Shown here: piece after piece, positions 10,861 to 22,655 of the stretch | Numbering within the stretch: the stretch's first letter is position 1 | Layout: every line of letters begins with the position of its first letter | From: Symbiodinium natans | Lineage: Eukaryota; Sar; Dinophyceae; Suessiales; Symbiodiniaceae | Assembly (NCBI GenBank): GCA_905221605.1 | Contig: CAJNDS010002420.1 | Location: 25,001-89,000 of the forward strand | Reading direction: 5' to 3' | Length of the DNA: 64,000 nucleotides | Notes under the pieces: generated by a model | What the model was told of the DNA's origin: nothing | Database searches by the model: none | Seen by the model: the letters and a program-made list of their open reading frames with translations, nothing else | Translations under genes and position numbers: made by a program

Positions 10861-12716
10861 CAGCCCCTGCACGTCGAGACTGTTCCTGTCTGCGTTTGGG
10901 AACTGAGCCCAGCATCGAAGGAAGGAGAGTACACTTCTTTGATGGACAGCCGGAAATATGTACAGTGTACAAAGCACGCCAAGCGCTGTACAGACATAGC
11001 GCTGCCTGGAGTAAGACGCGCAAGTTGTACAGTGTACATAGCGTTCCGGAGGGGCCTAAGGGGTCGTTTTGCTTTGGGGTTGGGGTTTGTAGTCCGAACG
11101 AGCTACATGCTGCCAAGCATTGGCAACAGCCTCGCCACCCTGGCATTCGCACTGTGTGGCCGAGTCCGGATCCATGGACTCGGCGGGACCATGGCTCGCC
11201 TCCATGGCCCCAAACAATCGAGCAGAGCCCAAGCTCCAACAATGAAAATGAAGGAATCGGCCGCCCAGCTTCCCTTAGTGCAGAAGACGCTGTGGGACGG
11301 CAGGACGAATGGCCCGTAAGAGAAGCAGAGGTGCAGTTGCTTTTCCTCAGTGCACAGGGGGCCCAGCAAGTGGCAGGTTCAACATCTAGTGCCGCTCGGG
11401 CAGCCACAGTTGTGGTCTGGCTACCTGTGCCAGAAGCTGACATTGAGACATTCCTCCAGTCACATCAGGACCAGGAACAATATGTCTTTTTCGACACGCA
11501 CGACAATGTCAGATGGCGAAAACGTGAAGGTACTTGGGGCATTCGGGAAGTTGTTCAGGATGCGATTGCTCACACCCTCGTGCAGCCGATTGTTGAGGTC
11601 TGTGTTCTACAGAGGCCACTCCCCAACTTTCCAGTTGTGCAGCTCGTTTTGCACGGGGCAAACTTGCCGCCCGGCTGGCGCACTGTGCCTGTAGATTTGC
11701 GACCTGCAGGCTTTGAGGTGTGTACACTAGGCATCCAGGAGGACGCCTCCGCATTTGAGGCTGCCCTGCGTACTGTGCAATTTTGCAGAACTCCACATGC
11801 TCTGTCACATGATGTAGCACGGCGAAGATGGAATTTTGCACCACCGGGGGTTGATGTTACGGATCCCTTCCGTCCAGGGGTCCTGACGCTCGAGCCCGCA
11901 ATTCTTTGCACGCGTGCCCCCTTCAGGGAGCCCTCAGAACAGTCGACTCTCTCGACCACATGTTGGCACTCAGAGACCTCGAGCGAGACAGACGCAAATG
12001 ACTGCGCTTTTGAGTGTGTGAGCAGGGACCCCGAAGAGCATGCAGGTGAGATGACCGTTGCCTTCCACTCTGCAGGACACCACCCATGGATCGTCACTGT
12101 CTCTAAGCTCCTTACACCAGAAGAGCTAGCGGCACATGCGGCGCGGCGTATGGCGGAGCGCACTGGCATCAAGGGCTGGCGTACACACTTCCTTTGGCGC
12201 CAACCTATCGTCAGAGACGTGGACCTACATTGCATTGTGTCCCCGAGCGAGGCACGAGGGGTCAGTGGGCCCCATTGTTGCTTTATGGCAGATTTTCGCC
12301 GGATTTTTGGCCCAGATATCCGCAATATCGCCATCTTGCATACCTTGCTGAATACCCCGCAATCAGCCGATGCGATGTGTGAGACAGCACGGCAAAAACT
12401 GAGCGATTGGGGTTTAGCGCAACCGCCAGCTGACTTCTGCATCACGACTGCCAGACAAGGGGCTCTGCTTGTACCTGAGTCCAGCGAGGTTTGCCTGGTC
12501 ACAGACACTATCGACACAGCTGGGCAGTTTCCCGGGCTATTGCAGTCCATGCTCCGTACCACAGCAGCGGCCCAGCTGAGGGTCGGCGGCACAATTGCAC
12601 AGGAGGGCCTTGTCTTACCCCGCTGTCCTGCCCCAACTACGACAACCACTTCGACCCACACTTTGTTGAGCAGTTGCCTCCACGGAACAACCTGCTTGTT
12701 AGGCTTGGGGTTGTAG
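10833..12716 (+). pseudogene. polyprotein segment 1, duplicated modules
   Basis: 627 open codons beginning at a non-ATG codon. Two modules can be seen. Module X (about 11476-11720) reads YVFFDTHDNVRWRKR then GWRTVPVDLRPAGFEVCTL; a clear relative is at 15254-15510 (YTVFDAEGQIQIRTF, GWQAVPVDCRHMGLGVCTI). Module Y (about 12080-12230) reads HHPWIVTVSKLLTPEELAAH. After a threonine linker (PTTTTTSTHT) near 12650 the protein-like reading moves to the frame of the next segment; the last 15 or so codons here are noise. Function unknown. Confidence 0.55.
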
Positions 12717-14239
12717 GACGTGGGGTTTTCACTGCGGAATTTGAGGGAAACCCGCCAGCTGAGGTACTCATTGCGAAGGTCTGGGCAATTGCCTTAGGCC
12801 AGGGAGCCACGCACGGACAGCATACAGTGAGGATGACACCGTGTCAACCACCCAACCGTGTCTCGCATCGAGAAATTTTGCTTTTTGCTGAGGATACACC
12901 CATGCCAGCTGAGCCCCCACGGCAGATTTCAGTTTGGGTTGACTTTCGGCCTCAGGGCACGCTCTCCTTTGTGAGCATCCCAGTCGACCAAAGCTCTGAG
13001 GCACTGCTTGCGACATACCCCGGGGCTAAGGGACTGTACGTTAATGGACGACGGTGGGAGCCAGGAGCCAGACTCGAGCATGGTGACTACGTAGGGGTTT
13101 CACTTGTCCCGCAGGCGCCTGACATAAGGCCTAACGACTACTTCGTGCAACGAATCGAAGGCCTTGGGGCACTACTGCTTCCCCTACAAATACCGGCGGC
13201 TGCATTCTTTGAGACCACCACGAGCCTTGAACTTGATGCGCAGATTGCCAGACACGTGTGGAATGAAGCCATCACTGCTAGATCCGAGCTGCTTGGCCTC
13301 AGTCCCGCCGACAATTCATTCCATTTCGTTGTGGTTGGGCCAGGTGTTAGTGCAGTTGGCGCCATTTCCGGCGTACAGTGGGACTTGCCAACTGTTGCTG
13401 ATTGGGCAACCAGACATGTACTACCCACATTGGGGCGCTTTGGCCGAGGCAGCCGCTTCAGCTTGTTTGACACGGAAGGCACCGTCGCATCGCGCCGTCT
13501 TGTTGTGATCGTTCCCCTTGCCCTGGACCCACTGCGTGAATACGTACGTGTGCACATTTCAGAGGAGGCTGTTGTTGCATTCCAATTACCGCATTCTGTG
13601 CTACCGCCAGTCACTGCATGCTTGGCCCCAATTGATGACCCGACTTCACGGCCAGTCCCAGGGAGGGCATGGTATGGCCCGATCTTTCCCTCCACTGAAT
13701 TGCATCCTTTTGTCAACTTTGGAGGCCCCCGGGTGAGATGGCGCAGGTGGCATACACAAGAGGGGACACAGGCAGCCAGGCAACAGGAAAGTCTCCAATG
13801 GCTCAGTCAAGCACATGAAGGGGCGTCTGAACATGACGGAGCCCGCCCAGGTGTGTTCTATTTTGACGGGGATGCACAGCAGGGGGCGCCAAACACGATT
13901 ACCACTACCACATGGGTGCAGACAACCACCACAACGACAAACATGATGGCCCCGGGGCGACCTGTCATCTTCCTTGTCACAGGGAATGCAATTGCCGGCC
14001 AACAGCTTGAAAGGCCTGACACAGACTGCGTGATAGAGACCCTTTGTGATCTAGTGGCGGCACATGTCGCAACGCAGAGGGCGCCCTGGCAAGGCCAGAT
14101 CAGGTTGGCTCAGGCACACCCTGGGCGTAACCATGACTTCCGGGAAATCATTTTCCTATGGTTTCCTATGGATTTACATGTTCACATCATTGTTGACGCA
14201 CGGCCTGTAGGGGGGGGGATTGCAGCATCTGTCCGTTGA
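12491..14239 (+). pseudogene. polyprotein segment 2, duplicated modules
   Basis: 582 codons; the first 55 or so overlap segment 1 out of frame. Real content starts near 12660 (FVEQLPPRNNLLVRLG). It holds two copies of module Y (12680-12955 ending ISVWVDFRP; 13951-14207 ending VHIIVDARP), the second preceded by another threonine linker (TTTTWVQTTTTTT). A third module reads YVNGRRWEPGARLEHGDYVG and is repeated in the next segment as YINGIPLH...LQDGDYVQ. It ends at a frameshift in a nine-G run near 14210-14218. No known domain. Confidence 0.55.
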
Positions 14240-16751
14240 TACGGACATCGACGTAGATGCCCTGTTGCCCGACAGCCTTAGGACAGCTGGGACTTCAGCA
14301 TACATTAACGGCATACCCCTACATCTCTTCGCCGATCATTTGCAAGACGGCGATTATGTGCAATTCGCCGATGATCGGCCGATCATCCCTGCGTACCCAA
14401 GGGCTGCCCTATTCCGCAGATGGCCGGGGCTCGCTGTCTTTGCCCTAGACATCCCCACTGCCGACCTTTTCCCCATGCCAGAAGGACAGCAGGCTGCGCT
14501 GGAGCACACGTTGAGGTTTTTCCATGATGCGTGCGACGTCCGCTGCACACTCCTGGGGCATCACCTCACTGTTGCGCAACCGGCACTTATCATGAGCCGG
14601 GTGCGGGGGGAGATCTTGATCCATGTGCCTTGCCGAATCCCTGCGACAAGAGGACAGGTTGCAGAGGCCTTAGCGCTGCTGCCAGATTGGCAAGATGCCA
14701 ACAGAATCCATGACACTGGCATGTTGTCAGGGGACGCGCCCATTTTCTTGGCAAGGGATGTGTATGAATCCAGACAGACATGGCATGTCATCCCTGTGCC
14801 CTACATGCTAAGACTCTTCACTCTGTGGCCTGTCAACGAGGAGGTTCTTCGACACACGGATGACCTTCCGGCCCCCCCACACCTCCATGTCTGCCGACAG
14901 TCGACACCAAGGCATGGATTTGTACACGTTTTCCAACATAGGGTCATCGCTGAAGCGCACAGTATGCTGCAGATTAACATCAGGCTTGACATAGCCCCGG
15001 GAGGCTTGCGACATAAGCCGGCGAGGGAATTCCTGACAGATCCCCAGGCGCCCGCGCAAGCGGTCTGTGAGCAACGCCTAGGGGTCGTGCAACAAGCCAT
15101 TGCAGCCCGGGCCTCGCTTGGCTGTAAGGCAGATCACTTCGGCACACCACGGCCAGAAACACTTCAAATCAAGCCCGAAGATCTTGACCTTATCGTTGAC
15201 AGGGTCTACCTCGCAGTCGCGGGGACAATGGCCGGAACTGCTGGCCCTGAAGACGAACGTTACACAGTCTTCGATGCGGAAGGCCAAATACAAATCCGTA
15301 CATTTCGGCGAGGGCAGAGAATCGAATGGCTGCTCGCAGACATTCTGAGAAATGCCCACCGTGCGGTCCGGGTCGTACAGCAACTGACAGTGCCGATCTA
15401 CGGATATCCAGAGCCTCAATTCGTCTTGACACTGGTAGGGGCACCCATTGGATGGCAGGCAGTACCTGTTGACTGTCGCCACATGGGGTTAGGAGTGTGC
15501 ACAATCAACCTCCAGCCGTTCATGGGTTGGCGGGATATTGGACTGAGCTTGCGCGCAACAAGACCTGACCTACCTTGCTGCCAGCAAACAGGCGATGCCT
15601 TCTTGGAAGCTTTGGCAGAGTCCAGGCTGACGCTCCGTGACGCACATATGCCTCAGTCCGACCCCTTGCGTGCACAACTGGATCAGTTGCAATGGCTTTT
15701 CGTGACCGTTCGACCGCCTGTGCCAGCCATCCCTGTTGACAGTGATCCCGAGGAACAGACGGCCACCAATCAAGGAGAACGGGTCTGGCCCAGACCTCAT
15801 ACTGGAACAGAGCACAGGCACGGGGGTCAAGAAGAAGGAGCCATCAGCATACAACCGACATCGGCCCCTGCGAGCACCCTCCCCGGACAGGCCCTACAGG
15901 TTCCGACCCCGCTTGGCCGCCGGACAATTGACAAGGCAAAGGGGAGCAAATCTGAAAATGCTGCCTGCACGGGTTCGCGGAGAACTCTGAGCCTCACTGC
16001 ACTTCTGCCAGCCCCGGAGCCTGGCTGGCTCCATGGCATCAACTCTGCCATGTTGGAGCAAGCGCTCGCAGCACACCGCCTTTCGAATCTGCACACCTTT
16101 TTCTGGGATGTTAAAGGGGTCACCTTGCCAGTCCAAGCATTGTGGGCATCTCTGCCGGTGTGGGACAAATCCAGTCCAGTCTCTGCCATTTACATCTTTA
16201 CAGATGGTTCATACTGCCCTAACTCAGAAACTGCAGCCTGGGCGACAGTGGTGATCGCCCTACAGCAGGCTCAGGTTGTTAAGGTTGGGGTCTTGGCAGG
16301 ACTTGTTAAACACTCACTGGGGAGAGGTGCATATGATGGGGAGGCGGAAGCCCTTCTTCATGCAAGGGCGATTGCTTTGGCCAACCGGCCTGTTCAGGCC
16401 TTCATCGGGAGTGACTGTGCCTCCGCTCTGGCGGCTACCCATGCCTTTTGCGCTCTCCCCACGGAAGACCCGGCCGTCAGAGGAGCTGCTGGACTTGCTT
16501 TCGCTTCAGCCACGCATGGCCAATCGGTGCAGTGCATGAAGGTCGAGGCACATGCAGGCTGCCTCTTTAACGAAACGGCAGACAACATTGCTAAAGCAAT
16601 TGCCCGTCATAAGGATGAATCTGCCTTGACGCCTGTCACCGACACCTTAAACCTCGCTGCTAAGGAAGGCCTCCTTGAACGTGCATGGCTTCTAGGACAA
16701 GACCCGGCCGGTCCTGCAGAAGCAGCTTCCATTCTGCAACTCCGAAGGTGA
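14220..16751 (+). pseudogene. polyprotein segment 3 with RNase H
   Basis: 843 codons from a non-ATG codon beside the nine-G run. The N-terminal two thirds continue the repeated modules. Residues about 655-795 are an RNase HI domain: FTDGS with D662, GEAEA with E708, SDCASAL with D732, then an HAG motif and ETADNIAKA with D788, which gives the four acidic residues in the usual order. RNase H removes the RNA strand from the RNA/DNA hybrid during reverse transcription. Protein-like reading leaves this frame at about 16700 and continues in the next one (PFCNSEGEWLRASTERSP) into the endonuclease. Confidence 0.75.
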
Positions 16752-18720
16752 ATGGCTAAGAGCTTCCACTGAGCGTTCGCCTGTCACCAAACCTCGGGAG
16801 TTTGCCACTTTTGGGGTAAGCGAAGAGGTTAAAACCAAGACAGTCCAGCTTTCCCTGCGGATTCTGCAGTACAACTGTCTTTCCAGCAAAGGGGACCTCG
16901 CGAAGGAGCTCCTCCGGCGGGGATTGGATAGGCATAGGGTTTCAGTTGCGGGTATTCAGGAAACACGTACCAGTGTCTCCGGGATCACCAGGATAGGTAG
17001 CTTTTGGGTACTGCATGCGCCGTGCGACGAGAAGGGCATTGGGGGCTGTCAGCTGTGGTTGACTGCAGACAAGATAGACGACGAAGCTACTGTATGGAAC
17101 CGGGAATCCTTTTCCATCATTGTTGCCGAACCGCAAGTCCTTGTCTGTACTGCACAGCTGGGGACCCTCCATTTTGTCCTCGTATCAGCGCATGCGCCCA
17201 CGTCAGCCGCCACTGATGAGACAAGGGAACGCTTCTGGCGCGGATTGTCGGCGCGGCTCAACGGCCTACCGGCACATATGATTCCCCTGCTGTGTATTGA
17301 TGCAAACGCACGCTTTGAGGCTGACCGAGGGTCGCCCCTCACCAGGGACGCTGTCCCCAAGAACAACAATGCGATTGCGCTTGCTGAGTTCTGCGGCAGA
17401 CATGGCCTTGCAGTCACGGCGCAATATGACCCTGAGGGCGCGCGCCTGTTTTCATGGCGTAGCCCTAAGGGGGCCCTGTCACTCATCGACTATGTAGCTG
17501 TCCCAGAAGCGTGGGAAGAACGACTACGCACTAGTACAGTCACTACTCTCAATGACCTGCATGCAGGAAAGGACCACTATCCCATTCTGGCCACGTGTAC
17601 CCTGCACCTTGATCTTGCATGCGAAAAAAGGCAGCCTTCCATCCGCCAACAACAGCTTGACACGGTGGAAGGCCGTCAAGCGGTGCAAGAGGCCTTCCGT
17701 ACCGTGCCAGCGGTACCTTGGCATGTCGACCCCACCACGCATGTTGACATTGTACAGAAACACCTGCGCACCTTCCTTGCGAAGCATTTGCCTGCCGCGT
17801 GCAAAGGGCCACGTCATCCCGCCTTCACAGAGATCACCTTCATGCTGGTCCGGCAGAACAGACACTGTCGTTGCGTCGTGCGGGCATTGAAAGCCCGGGT
17901 CCGACGGGCCACCACGCAGGCTATCTTTAATGCTTTGAGGGGGGAAACTGCACATGAGAGACCTTTCCTGCTTCGCTCTTTCCGGGGGCTGAGACGCAAC
18001 CTGCTCCAGTGGCAAGGCAAACAGCATGCGTGCGAGTGGAGCCTCAACTTGAATGTCCAGTTTGACAAGGCGGAGTTCATGAGAGCAGAGATGCAGACAG
18101 CCCGGGATACAGGGTCAGCCGCCTTTGCTCACCGCATTCGAAGCATTCTGAGGACAGGTCGAAAATTCAAGGCGCCGCCCTTGCTGCCAGCCTTGACTAC
18201 TGACCAAGGTACCTGTTACAGCCCGCGTGCCGTCAAACTCGCCCTGGGCGACTTTTATGCTGCTGCGGAGCGAGCGCAACGCATTGAGCCCAGGGACTTC
18301 CTATCGGAAGGATGCCACGGTCTTAAGCATGCCACAGATGCCATCGACAGCCAAGAAGTACCGACCATTGTAGACCTTGCCTCGGCGTACAGCCAAATGG
18401 CTGCGGGAAAAGCGCCCGGGCTTTCAGGTCTCCCGGCGGACGTCTACCGGCTTGCGCCACAAGCTGCGGCCACTGTGACATGGCCAATCATGGCCAAGGC
18501 TCTCGCGCAGGGCTGCCACCCGCTCCAATGGAAAGGGGGGCTGCCCACAGCATACCAAAGGGGAGCAAAGACCCCACGTGCTGTGCCTCTTGGCGCTCAA
18601 TCATGTTGCTGGAGGCGGAGGCTAAGGCAGTGCAGCGAGCATTTAGACCCAAGCTGCTCAAGGTTTTTTGCGGCAGCAAACCTTTCGACCAATATGGGGG
18701 GGTGCCGGGGTGCCCTCTGA
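16742..18720 (+). pseudogene. APE-type endonuclease and start of RT
   Basis: The frame is open from about 16741; the domain starts near 16852 (LQYNCLSS). Apurinic-endonuclease signatures, counting from codon 16924: GIQET with E13, SAHAP, CIDANA with D126 and N128, SLIDYV with D189, and KDH with D217 and H218. These are the metal-binding and catalytic residues of LINE endonucleases that nick the target. The RT begins near 18400 with GKAPGLSGLPADVYR. A frameshift at a six-G run near 18533-18541 moves the RT to the next frame; the last 55 or so codons here are out of frame. Confidence 0.8.
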
Positions 18721-20150
18721 CACTGCCCGCGTTCCTTGCGCGTTCCCACTTGGCGTCGCTACGAGCGCGTGGACAGTGTGGGGGCATCTTGTTCCTGGAC
18801 TGTACCGCTGCATACTACTCCGTCGTGCGGGAAGTCTTGGCCTTGCCGAAGGAGAGGTTCACAAGGCCAGGCTGGCTAAGGGAGCGGGCAGAACAGCTCT
18901 TCGCTGATGAGACCGGAAAGCAAGCTTTCGTTGACCGGCTGCAAACGGGGCCCATTTTGGACCAAGGACAGGTCTCAGCCGAGCTGCGGCGCTACGTTGA
19001 AGGGTTGTTTGAACAGTCATGGTTCACAACGGACAGGGAAGGCGCGGCATTGTGGCAGACGCACAGCGGAACCAGTCCCGGGTCGCCCATTGCTGATACA
19101 CTTTTTGGTGTCCTCTTCTCGCCCTTCCTGCAAAGCCTGCAACGTGCCTTAGCGAAAGCCGGACTCTCTGCCTTTGTATGTCGTGGCTCTGACGTTGGCG
19201 CCAGTGAACGGGAGCAGGGACTTTCCAGTAGCCCCACATGGGCCGACGACGTGGCAGTCCTGTTCAGCGCCAGTAGCGCGGCGGAAACGCCACGTGCACT
19301 GATCGAGGTGGCACGCTTGGCGGAGGAGCTAGTCCAGGGCTTAGGGCTACGCTTCAACTACGGCCCCGGCAAGACCGAGGCAATCCTGGCACTGCGGGGA
19401 AAGCACTCCCTGGCCACGCGCAAGGACCTGCTGAGCCAAGACAACCCGCACGTGCAAGTCACGACCACGTATGGCCACACTTTCAGGGTTAGGGTCGTGG
19501 AGTCGTATGTGCACCTGGGGTCCGTGCTTCGGGCCGACTGCCACGAATACCCCAATCTCCGTCACCGCTACGCCCTCATGCAGGAAGCTTGGCAGCCTTT
19601 ACGGAGAAAGGTCCTCAATAACCCTTTCGTCACGGTGGCCGAGAAGCAAAGGTTGGTTTCCGAACGAGTCTTCTCGAAGTACATGTTCGGGGCGGGCTTG
19701 TGGAGACTCGAGACGGAGCATGAGAAGCAAGCCGCGCTGGAGCCTCTCTCGCAGGTGCTCCGGGGAGCCCTCAGGCCAATCCACGGCATCTCCATGCGGG
19801 GATATAACGCCGAACAGGCTGCCGCCATGTTGGAGCTCCCGCTGCCCCAGGAGCAGCTCATGGTGGAGCAGGCACGCTGCTTACTTGAGGCGTCAGCCAT
19901 CGTGGCAGAGGAAGTCTGGCAAGCGGTCCGAGCAGATGGCGTGTGGCTGCGACAGGCGCGACATGCCTTGGCGCATACGGTCAAGGCTGGCCCGGGCACG
20001 CCTTTTGCAGAGGGCCAGAGGGCCTCTTCATTGAGGCCGACCTCGGATGCCTTTTGCCGGTGCTACGTGATCAGCGCAGGCATATCGGCAATCAGCTCCG
20101 GCACTTCATCCGCGTGCAAGTCGCGGCACGCGCTGAACGAGGCAGGCTGA
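18545..20150 (+). pseudogene. reverse transcriptase palm
   Basis: Real content starts at SIPKGSKDPTCCASWRSIM (RT motif 1/2). Motif A is FLDCTAAYYSV, motif B GTSPGSPIADTLF, motif C WADD (the usual YADD with W), motif D GLRFNYGPGKTE. Catalytic aspartates are D107 and D256/D257 counting from 18480. The thumb-like region follows to about 20010, after which reading shifts to the frame of the zinc-finger segment. It copies the element RNA at the nicked target. Confidence 0.85.
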
Positions 20151-20690
20151 TGCGCGCTGCGCATTCCTCGGAAGTGCAGTACATACCACGCTCGCGCGTC
20201 CCAGCGGCTCCCAGCGCGGAAGAAGGGTGGATGTGCACTCGGTGTGGCGTTGTCTGTGACACACCGCGGCTGCTAGCACTGCACCGATGGCACAGCCATA
20301 AGGAGCGGTCTGAAGCTTCAACGGTTGCCGTCGGGTCCCGCTGCGAAGTCTGCGGGGTGGAATTCTGGGAGCAGCCGCGGCTCCGAGAACACCTCAAGCA
20401 GCAAGCCCACTGCAGGCAGGTTTACGTTCAGGGTGACCAGGTCGACGCGGAACGGAGCCCCTCCGCGACATCGGCACGGCTGGCGCCCTGCAATACGTAC
20501 AGCTGGCCCGCAGCCTTTTTGGGCGACTCTGTCGCCGGTCGTCGGCCAGTGAAGGTTCTTATAGATCCCACTGGTGCGGCGCAATTTTCTGTTTGTTTCT
20601 CTAGTCAAGACGCTTTTCGCTGCTACAATGCAGCGGCGCAATGCCCGGAATTTATCGCGCGCAGTTTGCTCAAGCCAGTCCGCCAAAAAA
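20010..20690 (+). pseudogene. C-terminal tail with two C2H2 fingers
   Basis: Reads GLFIEADLGCLLPVLRDQ, then two zinc fingers: C-x2-C-x12-H-x4-H at 20234-20299 (CTRCGVVC...H) and C-x2-C-x12-H-x5-H at 20342-20410 (CEVCGVEF...H). C-terminal fingers of this kind in non-LTR elements bind nucleic acid. The open frame runs on to 20752, but beyond about 20690 it is translated telomere repeat (KTLNLKPAS), so the true end is before that. Confidence 0.65.
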
Positions 20691-22655
20691 CCCTAAACCT
20701 TAAACCCGCTAGTACGCCTTCCCCCGCTCTAGGCCCGGCGCAGAGCGCGTAGAACTTCTCCGCGCGAGGTGGCTTACCGCCTCCTTGCCTGGCTCAGGGT
20801 TTAGGGTTTAGGGTTTAGGGTTTCGGGCTTCGGGTTTCGGGTTTGGGGTTTCGGGAACGTGGGTAGGTTTTGGGAACTTAACACTTTCCCCCGAACCTTA
20901 CTTGCAGGTTCAAGGTACTTAATACCCAATTATACCTGTACTTATAACCCACTTATAAGCCCTTTAAGTGCCCTAATATGGTTATAGGTACAGTTACAAG
21001 TGCAGTTCTTATTGGTTATTAAGTACCATGAACCTCCAAGTAGAACCTCGAAGCCACCGACGGTGATGTGGATTGGGATCGGTGACTACCTAAAGCCTAA
21101 ACCCCAAACCCTAAACCCTAAACTAAACCCTAAACCCAAATCCCTACACCCTAAAACCCAAAACTTTAAACACTTGCCAGCCACCAGCCCTGGGGGGAAG
21201 AGATGGCGGTGCCTTGCTTGCGTCCTTCACACCGGGGCCTCTTATATCGGCCCGCAACCCCAAACCCTAAACCCTAAACCCTGAACCCGAAACCCGAAAC
21301 CCGAAACCCTAAACCCTAAACCCTAAACCCCAAACCCCAAACCCCAAACCCTCAACCCTAAACCCTAAGACATCTGGCCTGCTCCTCTCCAAGGCGACGA
21401 CCACAGCATCCGAGCTTGCGGCTCCCTCTTCACCCTGGGCAGATGCATGCTTTAGTAAGGCCCTAAACCCTAAACCCTAAACCCTAAACCCTAAACCCTA
21501 AACCCTAGAACCTATGAATACTAAAAAAACACAAGATACTAAGACGTGAAGCCTTGACTAGGTTGCCCGGTAACCTAGGATCAAAGAGGGGTGTCCTTTT
21601 TTGGAGCCTTTTCTGCTCAAGGAGGTTTCGGAAACCTAAACCTCCCCATAAGGGGGAATAAGGGAATTACAGGGCTTATCGCAAAAGGCTTCGTCTGGAA
21701 CTTCGCCACGGTGGCAACTACACTATGCAATATGAACAGCCCCCGGCAGTCGTGCAACCCAGTCGGGGTCTACTCAAGCATGGCCTAGACTCTTGGCCCG
21801 AAAAGTTCCAACACTAAGGTAGATTGCAGTTTTTGAGTTTGGGTCAGGTCTGGCTCGAGGGCTAGGGGTCTAGGTGTAGGGTAAGGTAACCTTGCAATCA
21901 GCAAAGTGACAACGCTTCGCGCGCAACCAATACCCGCAAGCCCTCTGACCTAAGCCCTAAGCCCTAAACCCTAAACCCTACACCCTAAACCTATACTTGG
22001 ATTGTCCCTGTGACGCTCTCCTCTTGGGCCGTTGGAAAATGACGGCTGCATCTTTCGCCGCAGTGGAAAAACACAGTATGATGTAGCATAGGAAAGTTGT
22101 AATTACTATAGTAGGCTAGGCTCGATTCCGGCATATTTGTACTAAAGTATATTAGGGCATCTGATGTTCAATGATAGTGCAGCATGGTATATTCTGGTAT
22201 ATTCAAATCCAGTAAGGTAAATCACAGCGTGCACTAGATATAGTATATGTTTCTGATGGCGTGTAGTATACCAGAGTACATCATAGTATGTCCGAGTACA
22301 TCCCCCTAAACCCTAAACCCTAAACCCTCAACCCCAAGCCCCGCGAAGGCACCCTGAGAAGGCGCTGGGGCACTGGGCCGGATTGCGCTTGCTTTCCGCT
22401 TCAGCGGTATACACTGCCGTCCAGAAACTCCTCAGTGCAGACACGCTGTTGGTTTAGGGTTTAGGGTTTAGGGTTCAAGAGCTCTTGGTCGAGCACTTTC
22501 TCGTTTAGGCTCTGTGTTTAGAACATCGAAAAATACCCACCCACCCGAAGTTCCCATAACATTGAGAAATAAAAAGTTTCTTCCTTTTATTAGGATGGTT
22601 CAATAACAAAATGAATGACTTCCACTTAACAAACGAGGAGGAAACCACACGAGGC
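20691..22655. repeat. arrays and short islands after the retrotransposon
   Basis: CCCTAAA-strand arrays near 20691-20707, 21094-21150, 21258-21370, 21459-21508, 21960-21995 and 22303-22335; TTTAGGG-strand arrays near 20797-20830 and 22450-22475. A TA-flanked MITE lies at 20899-21042. 22040-22300 is AT-rich with many GTATA/AGTAC motifs and no gene. The islands 21371-21458 and 22340-22450 are open on both strands (for example GEEGAASSDAVVVALERS on -, HWAGLRLLSASAVYTAVQK on +) and may be exons; I cannot choose a strand. Confidence 0.7.
20899..21042. repeat. MITE family 1 copy (TA target, Stowaway-like)
   Basis: Inverted ends TACTTGCAGGTTCAAGGTAC and GTACCATGAACCTCCAAGTA with a TA at each edge, and an inner inverted block (CTGTACTTATAACC / GGTTATAGGTACAG). 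TA target and non-coding palindromic body fit a Tc1/mariner-type MITE. Other copies: 29167-29298, 31852-32000, 32931-33079, 50642-50763, 62406-62526 (left end missing) and a fragment at 62106-62122. Confidence 0.8.

Larger units (their letters stand above)
9083..20690 (+). mobile_element. giant non-LTR retrotransposon, decayed
   Basis: About 11.6 kb with no LTRs. Order along the + strand: basic ORF1, a long polyprotein region with repeated modules (about 10.56-15.9 kb), RNase H (16.2-16.6 kb), APE endonuclease (16.85-17.6 kb), reverse transcriptase (18.4-19.4 kb), two C2H2 fingers (20.2-20.4 kb). Coding changes frame at least six times, twice at G runs, so the copy is dead or the read carries indels. 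It is bounded by CCCTAAA repeats on both sides (9014-9076 and from about 20691). I see no target duplication. Placing RNase H before the endonuclease differs from the usual LINE order of endonuclease, RT, RNase H. Confidence 0.85.

Noticed and set aside
11570-12661. 363-codon - strand ORF
   Set aside because: Antisense shadow of polyprotein segment 1, whose + strand frame shows repeated modules.
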